64,000 bases of DNA from Prauserella flavalba (GTDB taxonomy: Bacteria; Actinomycetota; Actinomycetes; Mycobacteriales; Pseudonocardiaceae). This document shows, piece after piece, positions 1-9,181 of this stretch. Positions within the stretch are counted from its first letter, which is position 1, and every line of letters begins with the position of its first letter. A program made the position numbers and the translations under genes. A model generated the notes under the pieces. That model ran no database searches, had not been told where the DNA came from, and worked only from the letters and a program-made list of their open reading frames with translations. Location of the stretch: the NCBI RefSeq assembly GCF_003202235.1, contig NZ_MASU01000024.1, positions 1 to 64,000 on the forward strand. The letters run 5' to 3'.

Positions 1-23
1 TACTCCAGCTGTAGTTCGTGATC
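1..23. repeat. IS701-type left terminal inverted repeat
   Basis: These 23 bases are the exact reverse complement of 1402-1424. Beyond them the two ends diverge, so this is the whole repeat. Confidence 0.85.
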
Positions 24-1358
24 GGGTGCTGGGTTTTCGTGTCGTCGCTGGTAGTGGCTTTGCCGGGCGTGATGTTGGTGTCGTCGGCGCCAGGTGGACC
101 AGGCCAGGATGTCGGCGACGCGGCGGGCCGGCTTGAGGATGAGCTGGGCGTAGAGGTGCCTGATCTCGTTGCGTGTCAACGGGATCAGGCCCTCGTGCGG
201 TGGTGTGTGGCGGGCATGGGCGGCGGCGATGGCGAGGAAGGCGTGGGCCAGCATGACCAGCGTGGTCCAGCGATACCAGGAGGTCCAGGTGCGGACCTGG
301 TGCTCGTCCAGGCCGGTGAGTTCTTTGCCGGTCTGGAACGTTTCCTCGATCGTCCAGCGACGCCCGGCAACGCGGGCCAGCTTGGCCAGTGAGACCCGGC
401 GGGGGCTGTAACAGCGGTAGAACGCAGTCTCCCCGGTGCGCCGGTTGCGGCGCATCAGGATCCAGTGATAACCGGTGGTGCCCGCGGGGTGCAGCCGGAT
501 GCGGGCCCACAGGTAGTAGCGCCGGCCTTTCGCGCCCGCTCCGGCGGAGAGCTTCTGCCAGGCCCGTTTCGGTAGCGCGGCCGCCCGCTCATCAGCTCGC
601 ACGCTCTGCCTGCCGGGCCCGGGAATGCGATGGTCGCAGGCCACGGCCAGCACATAGGCCTGTCCGCGTTGTTCGAGCGGATCGCGCAGGCCGGCAGCGT
701 CTTTGCCGTAGGCCTCGTCCCCGGTCACCCACCCCACCCGCACGCCCGCGTCCAACGCCCGGGTGATCATGGCCAACGCGAGCCGGGATTTCGTGGTGAA
801 GCGGGTCGCGGCGGGCACTCCGGCCCGGTCCCGGCGCCGGGGGTCCTCGGCCCAGCTTTCAGGCAAATAGAGCTCGCGGTCGATGAACGTATGCCCGGCC
901 GGGGTGGAATACGTCAGGAACACCGACATCTGTGAGTTCTCGATCCGGCCCGCCGTGCCCGTGTACTGCCGCTGGACTCCGACCGACTCGGTGCCCTTCT
1001 TCAGGTCGCCGGTCTCGTCGATGACCAGCATCGCATCCTGATCACCCAGCTGCTCGACCACGACCTCGCGCAGGTCGTCACGAACCCCGTCCGCGTCCCA
1101 GCTCGCGCGCGAGAGCAGGTTCTGCATCCCATGCGGGGTCTTGTCCCCGACAGCCTCGGCGATGGTCCAGCAGTTCACCCGAACCAGCCCGGCCAGCAGC
1201 CCCTGCACGAACCGCCCCGCGCGGCGACGCGACTCCACCCGCGCGAACCGGTGCCCCATCCGCACGAACATCTCACCCAGCAGCGACTGCCACCCCGCAG
1301 GGTCTACGCTGGCAGCCGCGGCCACCACATGATCTTGAGTTGTCTTCACAAACACCAT
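1..1358 (-). CDS. IS701-family DDE transposase (3' end beyond window)
   Basis: The reading frame opens at the ATG at 1358 and stays open to base 1, so it leaves the window without a visible stop. It encodes about 452 residues. Motifs in order fit an IS701-type (SRSO17-like) transposase: LVIDETGDLKKG with the first Asp, WVTGDEAYGKD with the second Asp, and WTIEETFQTGKE with the catalytic Glu. The last visible codons lie inside the left terminal repeat. If the target duplication is CTAA, as on the right side, the next reverse-strand codons would be TAT TAG, so the stop would come from the target site; that is inference. Nothing in the visible part is broken, so the element could be active. Confidence 0.85.
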   Translation of the reverse strand, partial: MVFVKTTQDHVVAAAASVDPAGWQSLLGEMFVRMGHRFARVESRRRAGRFVQGLLAGLVRVNCWTIAEAVGDKTPHGMQNLLSRASWDADGVRDDLREVVVEQLGDQDAMLVIDETGDLKKGTESVGVQRQYTGTAGRIENSQMSVFLTYSTPAGHTFIDRELYLPESWAEDPRRRDRAGVPAATRFTTKSRLALAMITRALDAGVRVGWVTGDEAYGKDAAGLRDPLEQRGQAYVLAVACDHRIPGPGRQSVRADERAAALPKRAWQKLSAGAGAKGRRYYLWARIRLHPAGTTGYHWILMRRNRRTGETAFYRCYSPRRVSLAKLARVAGRRWTIEETFQTGKELTGLDEHQVRTWTSWYRWTTLVMLAHAFLAIAAAHARHTPPHEGLIPLTRNEIRHLYAQLILKPARRVADILAWSTWRRRHQHHARQSHYQRRHENPAPDHELQLE

Positions 1359-1401
1359 GATCACGTGGTGGCCGCGCCCATCTCACCGGCCCCTCCAGCA
1401 A

Positions 1402-1424
1402 GATCACGAACTACAGCTGGAGTA
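1402..1424. repeat. IS701-type right terminal inverted repeat
   Basis: Exact inverted copy of 1-23. It is followed by CTAA, the likely target duplication. Confidence 0.85.
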
Positions 1425-1427
1425 CTA

Positions 1428-1691
1428 ATGTGCGCCCTTGTGTGGGAAGACCGCAGCTCGCGTATCGACCATGAATCGCTGGAACAGCACCTGTGGGAGC
1501 AGGTAGCCGATGACTTACGCACCATGATCGGCTCCCGCAAACTGCCACCTGGCGCGAAGCTGCCGAACGAGCGCGAGCTGGCGGAGCTGTACGCGGTGAG
1601 CAGGCCGACTACTAGGCGGGCCGTCTTCGAGCTGCGGAAAGAGGGCTTGCTGATCGTGGTCACTGGCAAAGGGACGTTCGTGCGGCGCTGA
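1428..1691 (+). CDS. Short GntR-type winged-helix regulator
   Basis: This is an 87-residue protein that is almost only a GntR winged-helix DNA-binding domain: LWEQVADDLRTMIGSRKLPPG, then KLPNERELAELYAVSRPTTR as the recognition region, and a closing wing GLLIVVTGKGTFVRR. There is no room for the effector domain of normal GntR proteins (about 240 residues). A close paralogue lies at 19510-19764. The ATG lies on the CTAA duplication of the IS701 element, so the native 5' end may be displaced; comparison with the paralogue suggests translation could begin near the WEDRSSRIDHES segment. The divergent partner gene that the paralogue has is missing here and may have been lost to the IS insertion. 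Confidence 0.6.
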   Translation: MCALVWEDRSSRIDHESLEQHLWEQVADDLRTMIGSRKLPPGAKLPNERELAELYAVSRPTTRRAVFELRKEGLLIVVTGKGTFVRR

Positions 1692-2428
1692 ACGCCCGTG
1701 AATCCTGACCAGGGCAAACGTGTGCCGACGATCTCCATTCGTGTGGATGGACGGCCATACAGGCGACTATCCGATGGGGCAATCCCGGTAGCGTCACGAC
1801 CGACAAGACCTCGCGAAGCCGCGATGCGGGACGAGCTGGATCAGCGCGAGCCTCTAGTCCAGGCATCGCCGATGCACCGACCGGGCCTTCTGCTGGTAGG
1901 ATTTAAGGCGGTCGTTCAGGCCGAGGGTGGTGCCGGTGAATGCCGTGACGGCGGACACTCTCCGGCCGAGCGGGGCTGTGTTAAACGCCTGTGCTTGGTC
2001 GCTAGGTCGCTCGACCCGACCGGCAAGGGCCAGGTCTTGGGGAGGTCAGCGATATCGCCGACCCTCGCCGTCGCGCACAATGGGCGCGATGAAGATCAAC
2101 TGGGTATGCGTCGGCTGCGGGCCGCCGTGCGGGGACCGTTTTGCTAGCGGCCAGCGTCGGCGATAGTGATGGGCGCAATGCTAGACGCGCAATGTGTACC
2201 GGGTGCTCGTAGGTCCGCGAGGGGTATGCGGTGTCGAAGCCAATGCGCCGGACGAGGATCTTCGCCCGGTCGCGGCACGCCGAACTGGTGGTCGTGTCTT
2301 TCCGTCCGTTGGCGCGTGTACTCACGGTAGTCGGCTCGACTCGTCGCTTGACCACCTACGATACCGGCGCCAAGACCGTGGCCGATCTCGGCGCCCGCAA
2401 CCAGCACGACTGACACCCCTGAAAGAGC
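1692..2428. other. Gene-poor stretch
   Basis: No frame here has recognisable domains or a convincing ribosome site. Several frames are open only because stops are rare at this GC. I see no inverted repeats that would mark an element end. It is probably debris between the IS element and the decayed glycosyltransferase. Confidence 0.4.
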
Positions 2429-3070
2429 CTAATCGAATCTGCCGCTGCACTCTACGCCCCTACGTGAGCGGATGATCTTGCTTCGGCACCATCTCGATCG
2501 CCGAACTCCGGCCAGTTTGTCAATTGGCCAAAATGGGGCCAGAACGCCTTCGCTCCATTGAGCGCCGGGAGCATCAACCGCCGCGCTGCGGCGAAACACA
2601 CCAAAGGCCGATAATGGCCGGTGGATTTCCAGAACGGAAGGACAGATTCTGGAACGGGTGACGACCTGGCGGTAGATCTCCTCGAATCGGGAAAGCGTGC
2701 GGTTCTCATCGTGGGTGTCGGCGATCCCCCGGCTCGCGGCACCCATGCTGACACGCAGTTCGTCGGAGATCAGGATTCGGCGTAATGCGTCGGCGAGCCC
2801 GGCAATGTCGCCCGAGGTGAACAGGAACCCGTTCTCACCTGGTATGACCAGTTGCAGCAGTGCGACAGCGTTAGCTGCAACTACGGGCAGGCCTGATGCC
2901 ATGGCCTCGAGCGTCGCGATGCTCTGCAGCTCCGCGACTCCTGGCATGGTGAACACGTCGGCGGCGGCGTAGACGGTCGGCAGCTGCTCGTCCGGCACGA
3001 AGCCGAGAAAGTGGACGTGCTCGCGCACCTGGAGTCGGGCCGCGAGGCGTTGGGCGCCCCATCTTCCTGA
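2429..3070 (-). pseudogene. GT4-type glycosyltransferase C-terminal fragment
   Basis: Between about 3064 and 2660 the frame matches the C-terminal Rossmann domain of family-4 glycosyltransferases. It shows QVREHVHFLGFVPDEQLPTVY, the sugar-nucleotide region AAADVFTMPG, and the E-x7-E-like stretch ELQSIATLEAMASGLPVVA. The final helix ends near SRFEEIYRQVV. The acceptor-binding N-terminal domain is absent: the frame meets a stop just upstream of 3070, and the MerB-like frame begins immediately beyond. The tail after residue 123 does not look like natural coding sequence. I read this as a truncated relic with both ends lost; the substrate cannot be inferred. Confidence 0.7.
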
Positions 3071-3076
3071 GTTGAA

Positions 3077-3610
3077 TCAGCGCCCGGGCCGCACGGGCGG
3101 CGTTGACCTTGTCGCTGATTGCTGCGCCTCCTGGCCGGCGGGTCGCAGGAGAGCGCCGAACTCCGCGACCGCGCTAGCGAGCGCCTCGTCCTGATCGAGC
3201 ACAACACCGGTGACGTCGTGGTTTCTCGCGGTCCAGTGGGCGGCGTCGGGCGTGGTGAAGAAGTTGATGTGGCCGCAGGTGCGGTCCACCGAGGGGCCGC
3301 AGGCATCACCGGTAGTGCCGGCGCAGACGACCGTGGTGTCGGGGTGCCAGCGTGCGGTGTCGTGGTCGACCTGAACGGTCACAGTGCGGTCGGTGCCGGG
3401 TTCCGTGCTGGTGACGGTAATCGGGATGCCAAGCATGGCGGAGATACCGAGGGCGTCGATGGCACACATCGCGTATACGGTGCTTTCTGCGCCGTCCCAG
3501 GTGACCCGGTGTCGGGTCGGGGCGTGCGAGAACGGGTAGGCGGCGCGGATTTCGCCCCGCTCGTCGACGGCGAGGACGCCACGGCCGGTCAGTACGATCA
3601 GTGCCTGGGT
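3077..3610 (-). pseudogene. merB: Organomercurial lyase (MerB-like), N-terminally truncated
   Basis: MerB cleaves the carbon-mercury bond of organomercurials and hands Hg(II) to MerA. The visible part carries the family core: AAYPFSHAPTRHRV, then YAMCAIDALGISAML with the first catalytic Cys and the Asp, and DRTCGHINFF holding the second Cys region. The domain that normally precedes AYPFS is missing, and the open frame runs straight upstream into cytochrome P450 sequence, so the start is lost. The gene lies next to merR and merA on the opposite strand from merA, which supports the assignment. Whether a P450-MerB fusion protein is made is doubtful. The family call is secure for the core; activity is uncertain. 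Confidence 0.65.
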
Positions 3611-3975
3611 CGGTGAACTGCTCGGGGTCGCGGTTGGTTGCCGCCATACAGGTGATGATGTGCTGACCTTAGGGGGTGTGGTGGCCGCCGATGTCGAGGT
3701 CGGCGTGCGAATGCGCCGGGTCAGTTGTAACGGCACGTCGTCGCGGAGGGCCTCGTCGACCGTGTTCCCTGCGAGGGTGGGGTTGTCGCACAGCGCGGCC
3801 GACTGGTCCGGGTGGCGCGGCAGCGCGAGGGTGCTGTGGCCAAGGAGGTTGACGGCGGTTTCGTGGCCGGCGACGAAGCAGCCGCAAGTGTCGCGTTGAT
3901 CCAGGTTTCGGTGAGCTGCTCGTCCAGTGTCTCTGCTGCGATGAGCGCGGAGATCAGGTCGTCGCCGGCTCGTGG
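3580..3975 (-). pseudogene. Cytochrome P450 remnant in several frames
   Basis: P450 landmarks appear in order but in three frames. DDLISALIAAETLDEQLTE (before the I-helix) lies near 3960-3890. AGHETAVNLLGHSTLALPRH is the I-helix oxygen-binding motif, followed by a K-helix-like VDEALRDDVPLQLTRR to about 3712. ATNRDPEQFTDP lies near 3640-3600. The haem-binding Cys loop is absent. The relic abuts and partly overlaps the MerB frame, so a deletion has fused the two. It is a dead gene. Confidence 0.75.
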
Positions 3976-4136
3976 CGACGACGGTCGATGAGCAGCTCGA
4001 AGAGCGTGGAGCGAGCCCAGTTGCCGCGAGCCCCCCGGCGATCAGTAACGACAGGCGGCAACACAGCGCGGGCGATAACCGAGTGCGCGGCCGGCCAGGG
4101 GCGTGCGCTTGCTCCCGTGATCGGGATCGGTGGACA

Positions 4137-4529
4137 TCACGAAGCCGCATCCTTTCGCTCTGGCTCAGGCGCGGGGGTGATGCGCATGCAGGCGGCCAGG
4201 GCGGCGGCGTTGTCGGCGGCCAGCGAGCGGGCCAGCAGCACCAGTTCGGCCACCCGCAGGTCGGTCACTTTGTAGTGCGCGAACCGGCCCCGCCGGCGCA
4301 CCTGCACATACCCGCAGTCCGACAAGCACCCCAGGTGGGTGGACACCCGTCCCTGCGACAGGCCAACCTGCGCCACGCACTCGGTGACCGTGTGCTCCTT
4401 GTGCAGCAGGAACTCCAGCAACCGCAGCCGCACCGGGTCGCCCAGGGCGCGGAAGAACTTGGCCACCATCTCCACCCCGTTCGGCTCGGTGGGCAGCAAC
4501 GTGGCCGGGGGCTCCGGGACTGCAGCCAT
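4137..4529 (-). CDS. merR: ArsR/SmtB-family regulator of the mercury locus
   Basis: This is a small winged-helix repressor. The fold is clear: FFRALGDPVRLRLLEFLL, the recognition helix LSQGRVSTHLGCLSDCGYV, and the wing VRRRGRFAHYKVTD. Cysteines sit before and inside the recognition region (ECVAQ, GCLSDC), as expected for metal sensing. Actinomycete mercury operons are known to use an ArsR-type protein in place of classical MerR, and this gene is divergent from merA with 131 bp between starts. I chose the ATG at 4529 because GAGGAC lies nine bases upstream; an alternative ATG at 4559 adds ten residues. It presumably represses both itself and merA until Hg(II) binds. Confidence 0.85.
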   Translation of the reverse strand: MAAVPEPPATLLPTEPNGVEMVAKFFRALGDPVRLRLLEFLLHKEHTVTECVAQVGLSQGRVSTHLGCLSDCGYVQVRRRGRFAHYKVTDLRVAELVLLARSLAADNAAALAACMRITPAPEPERKDAAS

Positions 4530-4573
4530 GGGTTTGCCGTCCTCACATCGGATATGCAACGTATGCGGATGAA

Positions 4574-4602
4574 CGGATACCAGGCTAGCATCGTCGTATC
4601 CG
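4574..4602. promoter_or_regulatory. Candidate operator between merR and merA
   Basis: An exact inverted repeat, CGGATAC at 4574-4580 and GTATCCG at 4596-4602, lies in the divergent intergenic region. Related half-sites (TCGGATAT, GTATGCGGAT, GAATACG) lie on either side. It is well placed to bind the ArsR-type regulator, but the assignment is inference. Confidence 0.5.
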
Positions 4603-4660
4603 CTAGGGCGAATACGTCCAGTGGTTGGCGATCGGACGACGAACGGAGAGGGGCACAGGG

Positions 4661-6085
4661 ATGCCGTACGACCTGGCGGTGACCGGCTCGGGCGGGGGCG
4701 CGTTCGCAGCGGCGATCGCGGCCCGAAACAAGGGCCGCACGGTGGTGATGATCGAGCGCAACACCGTCGGCGGCACCTGCGTCAACACCGGATGCGTGCC
4801 GTCGAAGGCGCTGCTGGCCGCCGCCGAGGCCCGCCATATCAGCCTGGACGGCCGGTTCCCCGGCATCAGCGTCACCCCGTTCGGCGTCGACCTGCCCCGC
4901 CTGATCGACGCGAAGCGGGACTTGGTCGACTCGCTGCGGGCGGAGAAATACACCGACCTGGCCGCCGAGTACGGCTGGGACATCCTCGAGGGAACCGCCA
5001 CCTTCGCCACCGACGAGCACGCCGACCCGGTGTTGCGGGTCGATCTCGCCGCCGGGGGCACGCAGGCCGTGGTGGCCGAGCACTACCTGATCGCCACCGG
5101 CTCGACCCCGTGGGCACCTCCGATCGACGGGCTCGCCGAAGCTGGCTATCTGACCTCCACCACCGCGATGGAAGTCGACACGCTACCCGCGTCGATGATC
5201 GTGATCGGGGGCAACGCGATCGGCCTGGAACAAGCCCAGCTGTGGAACCGGCTCGGCGTCCAGGTGATCGTCGTGGAGGCGTTGGATCGGCTGGCGCCGT
5301 TCGAGGAACCCGAGAACTCCGAGGTGATCGCCGAGGTGTTCGCCCGCGAAGGCATCGGCGTGGTCACCGGCGCTACCGTCACCCGCACCGACCGGGACGA
5401 CACCGGCTACCGGGTGACGCTGACCGGCACCGACGGCCAGCCCACGCAGCTGCGGGCCGAGCAATTGCTGGTGGCCACAGGCCGCCGCCCGGCCACCGCC
5501 GGCCTCAACCTGGACGCGGTTGGGGTCAAGACCGGATCACGCGGTGAGGTTGTGGTCGACGAGCACCTGCGCACCGACAACCCCCGCATCTGGGCCGCCG
5601 GGGACGTCACCGGCCATCCGCAGTTCGTCTACGTCGCCGGAGCCCACGGCACCCTCGTGGCCGACAACGCCTTCGACCACGCCGGACGGACGCTGGACTA
5701 CCACCACCTGCCGCGGGTCACGTTCACCAGCCCCGCGATCGCCTCGGCCGGGCTGACCGACGCCCAGGCAGTCGAGCAGGGCTACGCCTGCGAGTGCCGG
5801 GTCCTGCCGCTGGAGTACGTGCCGCGGGCACTGGTCAACCGCGACACCCACGGCCTGATCAAACTCGTCGCCGAACAAGGCACCGGCCGCCTGCTCGGCG
5901 CGCACGTGATCGCCGAAGGCGCCGGGGACGTGATCGCCACCGCCGTGTACGCCCTCGCCAATGACATGACCGTGCAGCAGATGGCCGACCTGTGGTGCCC
6001 GTACCTGACCATGGCCGAAGGCATCAAACTCGCCGCGCAAACCTTCACCCGCGATGTGTCAAAACTGTCCTGCTGCGCATCCTGA
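4661..6085 (+). CDS. merA: Mercuric reductase MerA
   Basis: MerA is a cytoplasmic FAD- and NADPH-dependent enzyme that reduces Hg(II) to volatile Hg(0). The 474-residue protein starts with a dinucleotide-binding GSGGGAFAAAIAA. It has the redox-active disulfide GGTCVNTGCVPSK (Cys40 and Cys45), an NADPH-binding region around MIVIGGNAIGLEQAQ, the FAD motif IWAAGDVTG, and the C-terminal vicinal cysteines SCCAS (Cys471-472) that hand over the metal. There is no N-terminal HMA domain, as is usual in actinomycetes. The start at 4661 follows GGAGAGGGG at 4646-4653; upstream in-frame starts lack such a site. It is divergent from merR and probably repressed by it. All key residues are present. Confidence 0.95.
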   Translation: MPYDLAVTGSGGGAFAAAIAARNKGRTVVMIERNTVGGTCVNTGCVPSKALLAAAEARHISLDGRFPGISVTPFGVDLPRLIDAKRDLVDSLRAEKYTDLAAEYGWDILEGTATFATDEHADPVLRVDLAAGGTQAVVAEHYLIATGSTPWAPPIDGLAEAGYLTSTTAMEVDTLPASMIVIGGNAIGLEQAQLWNRLGVQVIVVEALDRLAPFEEPENSEVIAEVFAREGIGVVTGATVTRTDRDDTGYRVTLTGTDGQPTQLRAEQLLVATGRRPATAGLNLDAVGVKTGSRGEVVVDEHLRTDNPRIWAAGDVTGHPQFVYVAGAHGTLVADNAFDHAGRTLDYHHLPRVTFTSPAIASAGLTDAQAVEQGYACECRVLPLEYVPRALVNRDTHGLIKLVAEQGTGRLLGAHVIAEGAGDVIATAVYALANDMTVQQMADLWCPYLTMAEGIKLAAQTFTRDVSKLSCCAS

Positions 6086-6254
6086 CCGAACGATTCGCCC
6101 GCACCACGCCGGGTAGTCACTGCCTGAACGGACGCCACGCATCGGGGAGGAGTTCTCCTGACAAGCACAATCCGGGGCTTGGCCGACGATCTGGCCCTTG
6201 GGCCACTTCGGGGTATGCGGCGACGAAGGTGAAGGAACCAGTCAGCATGACGCT

Positions 6255-6596
6255 CTACCGGTGACGCCTTGTTTCTCGTATCCGGTGACCTGACCGGGTC
6301 GGACTTCTCGCGGACCGCGACCGCCGTGTGCTCGTCGGTGCATGGGCGGTCGCGCCACTGGCGGCCGAGTGGATCCACCAGGCCGCCCTGGCCGTCCGCG
6401 CCGCCGTTCCCGTCAGCGAGGGATGCTGCTCGTCGTAGCGCTGGACGGCGCGCCGCTGCAGCCACCGCAAGCACCGCAGGCAAACCCCGATCTCGCGATG
6501 CTGTCCCAGGCGAACCAGCTCCGCCTCGGGGTACTCGGTGCCGCAGCACCAGCACCCCGTCGCCGAAGCCCGTGCCTGTTCAGGCTGCGCCGACAC
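6255..6596 (-). CDS. Small CxxC protein, C-terminus probably frameshifted
   Basis: The N-terminal half is convincing: GCWCCGTEYPEAELVRLG, then VCLRCLRWLQRRAVQRYDEQ, giving two Cys pairs that could bind zinc. I place the start at the GTG at 6596 because GGAGGTGATC, an almost perfect ribosome site, lies just upstream. After about residue 80 the sequence becomes low-complexity and basic, and the neighbouring frame continues more plausibly (GLVDPLGRQWRDRP), so a frameshift is likely. I recall this as a conserved small actinomycete protein without known function; that recollection was not checked. Confidence 0.45.
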   Translation of the reverse strand: MSAQPEQARASATGCWCCGTEYPEAELVRLGQHREIGVCLRCLRWLQRRAVQRYDEQHPSLTGTAARTARAAWWIHSAASGATAHAPTSTRRSRSARSPTRSGHRIRETRRHR

Positions 6597-6796
6597 CAGG
6601 ATCACCTCCAGCCCCGCAATGATGTGCGCTGAGACCACCATCCCACTAGATGCGGCTATCCGGCTGCGGGTCTATGCTGTGCGAACGGACTGGCTCGGCG
6701 GTCGTGCCGCAGAGCTCCCGGACATCCTCTCTGCTTCGACGGCGAGCTCTGCGTGCCGCGCCTGCCGTCTACCAGTCGTCCGCCAGGAGACATCTG

Positions 6797-7724
6797 TTGA
6801 CCAGCTACAGCGTTCTGCCCTCCGGTCCCCGCCCCACCGTCATCGCCACCTGGCCCGGCGAATGGTCCGACCACAGTGTCAAGGTCACCACCCTCGCCGA
6901 CACTGACCAGGCCAGCGAACTCGCGCACGTCCTCACCCGCCTCTCGGAAGGGGCGTGGGACGCCGCCGCCTGGCTGGACACCTACTCCGCGATCGAGGCC
7001 GGCCTGACCACGCTCATCGACCAACTGCGCGCACCGGCGGACAAGATCAGTGAGATCCACCTGCCCGAAGGCGGTTACCGGCACACCGACCAGTGGAGCT
7101 TCACTGACGTCAAAGGACCTGCCAGCGGCCGAACCGCCCGCGTCCGTGAACGCGATGACCCGCGCCCAGCGGCTCACGATCGCCGACGAACTGTCCTCTG
7201 ACGCCGCCAGCCGCACGCAGGCGTTGCGTCTCCTGCCGACCGGACAGGATCCCGCCGCGACCTCCCGTGCTTGGCAGATTTGCGAGGTCACCCGATCACT
7301 GCGCAACGGCCAAACCGGTCCGCTCCCCGAAGGTGCCGCCGCGTGGTTGGTCCGTGGCTGGGGACCGGATCGCTCACCGGCCGAGCGGTGGGCGGCCCGC
7401 GATCGGTTGGTGCGTATCGAGCAACTGGTCTCCGCGTGTCAGGCGCACGGCGGCCGGGCAGCGGCGGAAGACGACCCGATGCTCGCCCACCTTCGTGGTG
7501 CCCGTACGCCGTGGAAATGGTCGACGACGAGGTCTTCTATGTTTCCGTGCACGACGGACATCGCAACTCGTGGGATACCAGCCCATACGCACCGATGACC
7601 GTCACCCGTGCCGGTAATCGCAACCGTGAATCGGAGATCCTTCGGCGCGCTCGACCCGACCGACGACGACGGATTCGTCCGGACGCTCGGTGAGTGGACC
7701 CGGCTCGTGCCGTACCACCGCTGA
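6797..7724 (+). pseudogene. Unknown gene broken by at least three frameshifts
   Basis: Translation would start at the TTG at 6797, behind AGGAGA. The first frame gives TSYSVLPSGPRPTVIATW and continues to about 7105, the second runs from there to about 7500 (DELSSDAASRTQALRLLPTG), the third holds PYAVEMVDDEVFYVSV, and the last ends in GEWTRLVPYHR before the TGA at 7722-7724. Joined, the frames give a single protein of about 300 residues of even composition. The first shift looks like one extra A in TCAAAGG near 7112. I do not recognise the family; there are no clear catalytic motifs, signal peptide or membrane segments. Confidence 0.5.
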
Positions 7725-8155
7725 CCGGCCTGCCGCTTCAAACGATCAAGCCGCCAGCGTGCATGCGTCGGAGTCTCTCGGATTCGATCTCGTCCTCGGC
7801 CAACTCGACTGTCGCGTCCTCCCCAGCTTCAGAGCGCACAGACCCGCAAGCCGCCGTGCCCTCTCAGCGTCAATTCCAGTCACGTGCGCCGCGTGTCAGC
7901 GGAGATCGGCCTCGGGTCGATCGCCGGGTGCTCGGCCCGCCGCGCCTGTCCTACATACGCCGGTTGCCGGGGCTGTGGGAGGGACGTCATACTCGCGTTT
8001 GGACGAACTCGAATCCCCGGTGACGGACTTGCTGTGGTAAGCTGACCAGCCGTCAAGGTTGGTGCTGAGCCGGGAAAGCCAACCTCGCAATTGACATCGC
8101 CGGCAGCGGTGATGTGTCACTGACGCGGCCAGCTTGGATCCATCCCTCGATGGTC
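7725..8155. other. Gene-poor stretch
   Basis: The stretch lies between the broken unknown gene and the stop of the LysR gene. No frame shows a family motif or a ribosome site, and I see no repeat. Nothing is supported here. Confidence 0.4.
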
Positions 8156-9058
8156 TCAATCCTGCTGGATGCCTGCGGCGATGGCATCTGCGTTGGCAAG
8201 CAGAGTCTTCACCGCGTTAGTTTGTGCTGCCTCGCGTCGGTAGGCAAGCTGTACGTCGAGCGACCACCGTGGCAACGTGAGCGACAACTCGACGATAGTT
8301 CCAGCCCGCAGTGAATCCACTGCCGCGAATTCAGGAATGATTGCCACATAATCCTGTTTGATCGCCAACTCGATCGCGACTGAGGGTAGTCCAAGAAGTT
8401 GGACCGGGCGTTCCGGCGGTCGTCGCGGATATTCGAAGATCTCGGCAAGTATATCCGCGTCTGGATTCCAGCGATAGACGGCAATCCGTGAGGTACTTAG
8501 CGCATCGATACTTACCGAAGGTTGCTCGGCCAACGGATGTCGGGGATGGCTCACGGTGAGCAGTCTGGAGCGGCACAAGTTGTGCGCCGTGATGCTTGCC
8601 GGAAAAGCCTGATTGATGACCAGTCCGATATCCGCTGTTCCATCCAGTAAAAGGTCGATTACTTCACGACTGTGGGCGACTCGGCAGTGCGCTTGTAACG
8701 ACGAATCGCTCAAGATCTTGAGTACCGGTGGGAAGAGTTCCGTTCCCAGGCTGGCGGGCGCGGCAAGAATGAGCCGGCTGGATGCCTCGGTTCCCACTGC
8801 CTGGTGAGCCTCGCCGAGTAAGTCGAGACAGCGACGTGCGTAAGGCACCAGTCGTTCTCCGGCTGGGGTGAGCGTTGACCCGCGGGCTGTGCGTGCGAAC
8901 AACTGCGTCGTCAGTTTGTGTTCCAGCGTGGCGATGCGTGCGCTCACGGAGGGCGTCGCGAGTCGCAGTTCCCTGGCCGCTGTGCCGAAGCTTCCGGCGC
9001 GGGCAACGGTGAGGAATACAACGAGATCGAATGTTTCCAGGCTCTCATGAGTAGCCAT
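8156..9058 (-). CDS. LysR-family transcriptional regulator
   Basis: The 300-residue length is standard for LysR proteins. Residues 9-66 form the N-terminal helix-turn-helix (DLVVFLTVARAGSFGTAA, then LATPSVSARIATLEHKL). The rest is the periplasmic-binding-like effector domain, including RLILAAPASLGTELFPPVL and a central hinge. It is divergent from the solute-binding-protein gene at 9182, with 123 bp between starts. In LysR systems this arrangement usually means the protein controls both itself and the operon in response to a substrate or intermediate of the pathway. The ligand is unknown. The gene is intact. Confidence 0.92.
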   Translation of the reverse strand: MATHESLETFDLVVFLTVARAGSFGTAARELRLATPSVSARIATLEHKLTTQLFARTARGSTLTPAGERLVPYARRCLDLLGEAHQAVGTEASSRLILAAPASLGTELFPPVLKILSDSSLQAHCRVAHSREVIDLLLDGTADIGLVINQAFPASITAHNLCRSRLLTVSHPRHPLAEQPSVSIDALSTSRIAVYRWNPDADILAEIFEYPRRPPERPVQLLGLPSVAIELAIKQDYVAIIPEFAAVDSLRAGTIVELSLTLPRWSLDVQLAYRREAAQTNAVKTLLANADAIAAGIQQD

Positions 9059-9181
9059 AGGCCCAGCCTAACACTGGCGACAGGGAGATGCCACCTACCG
9101 CGCTAGCGTACACGCTGCCATGCTGGCGAAACCCGCGCGAAGTCTATATAGGAGCACCTAACGGGCAGATCGGAGACTCCG

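Larger units (their letters stand above)
1..1424 (-). mobile_element. IS701-family insertion sequence
   Basis: The element is bounded by a perfect 23-bp terminal inverted repeat, at 1-23 and 1402-1424, beginning TACTCCAGCTGTAGTT. The first base of the window appears to be the first base of the element. It holds one reverse-strand transposase with IS701-type DDE motifs. The four bases after the right end are CTAA (1425-1428), which fits the YTAR target duplication known for this family; the left copy would lie outside the window. The insertion sits directly against the start of a GntR gene at 1428 and may have replaced its promoter. Confidence 0.85.
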
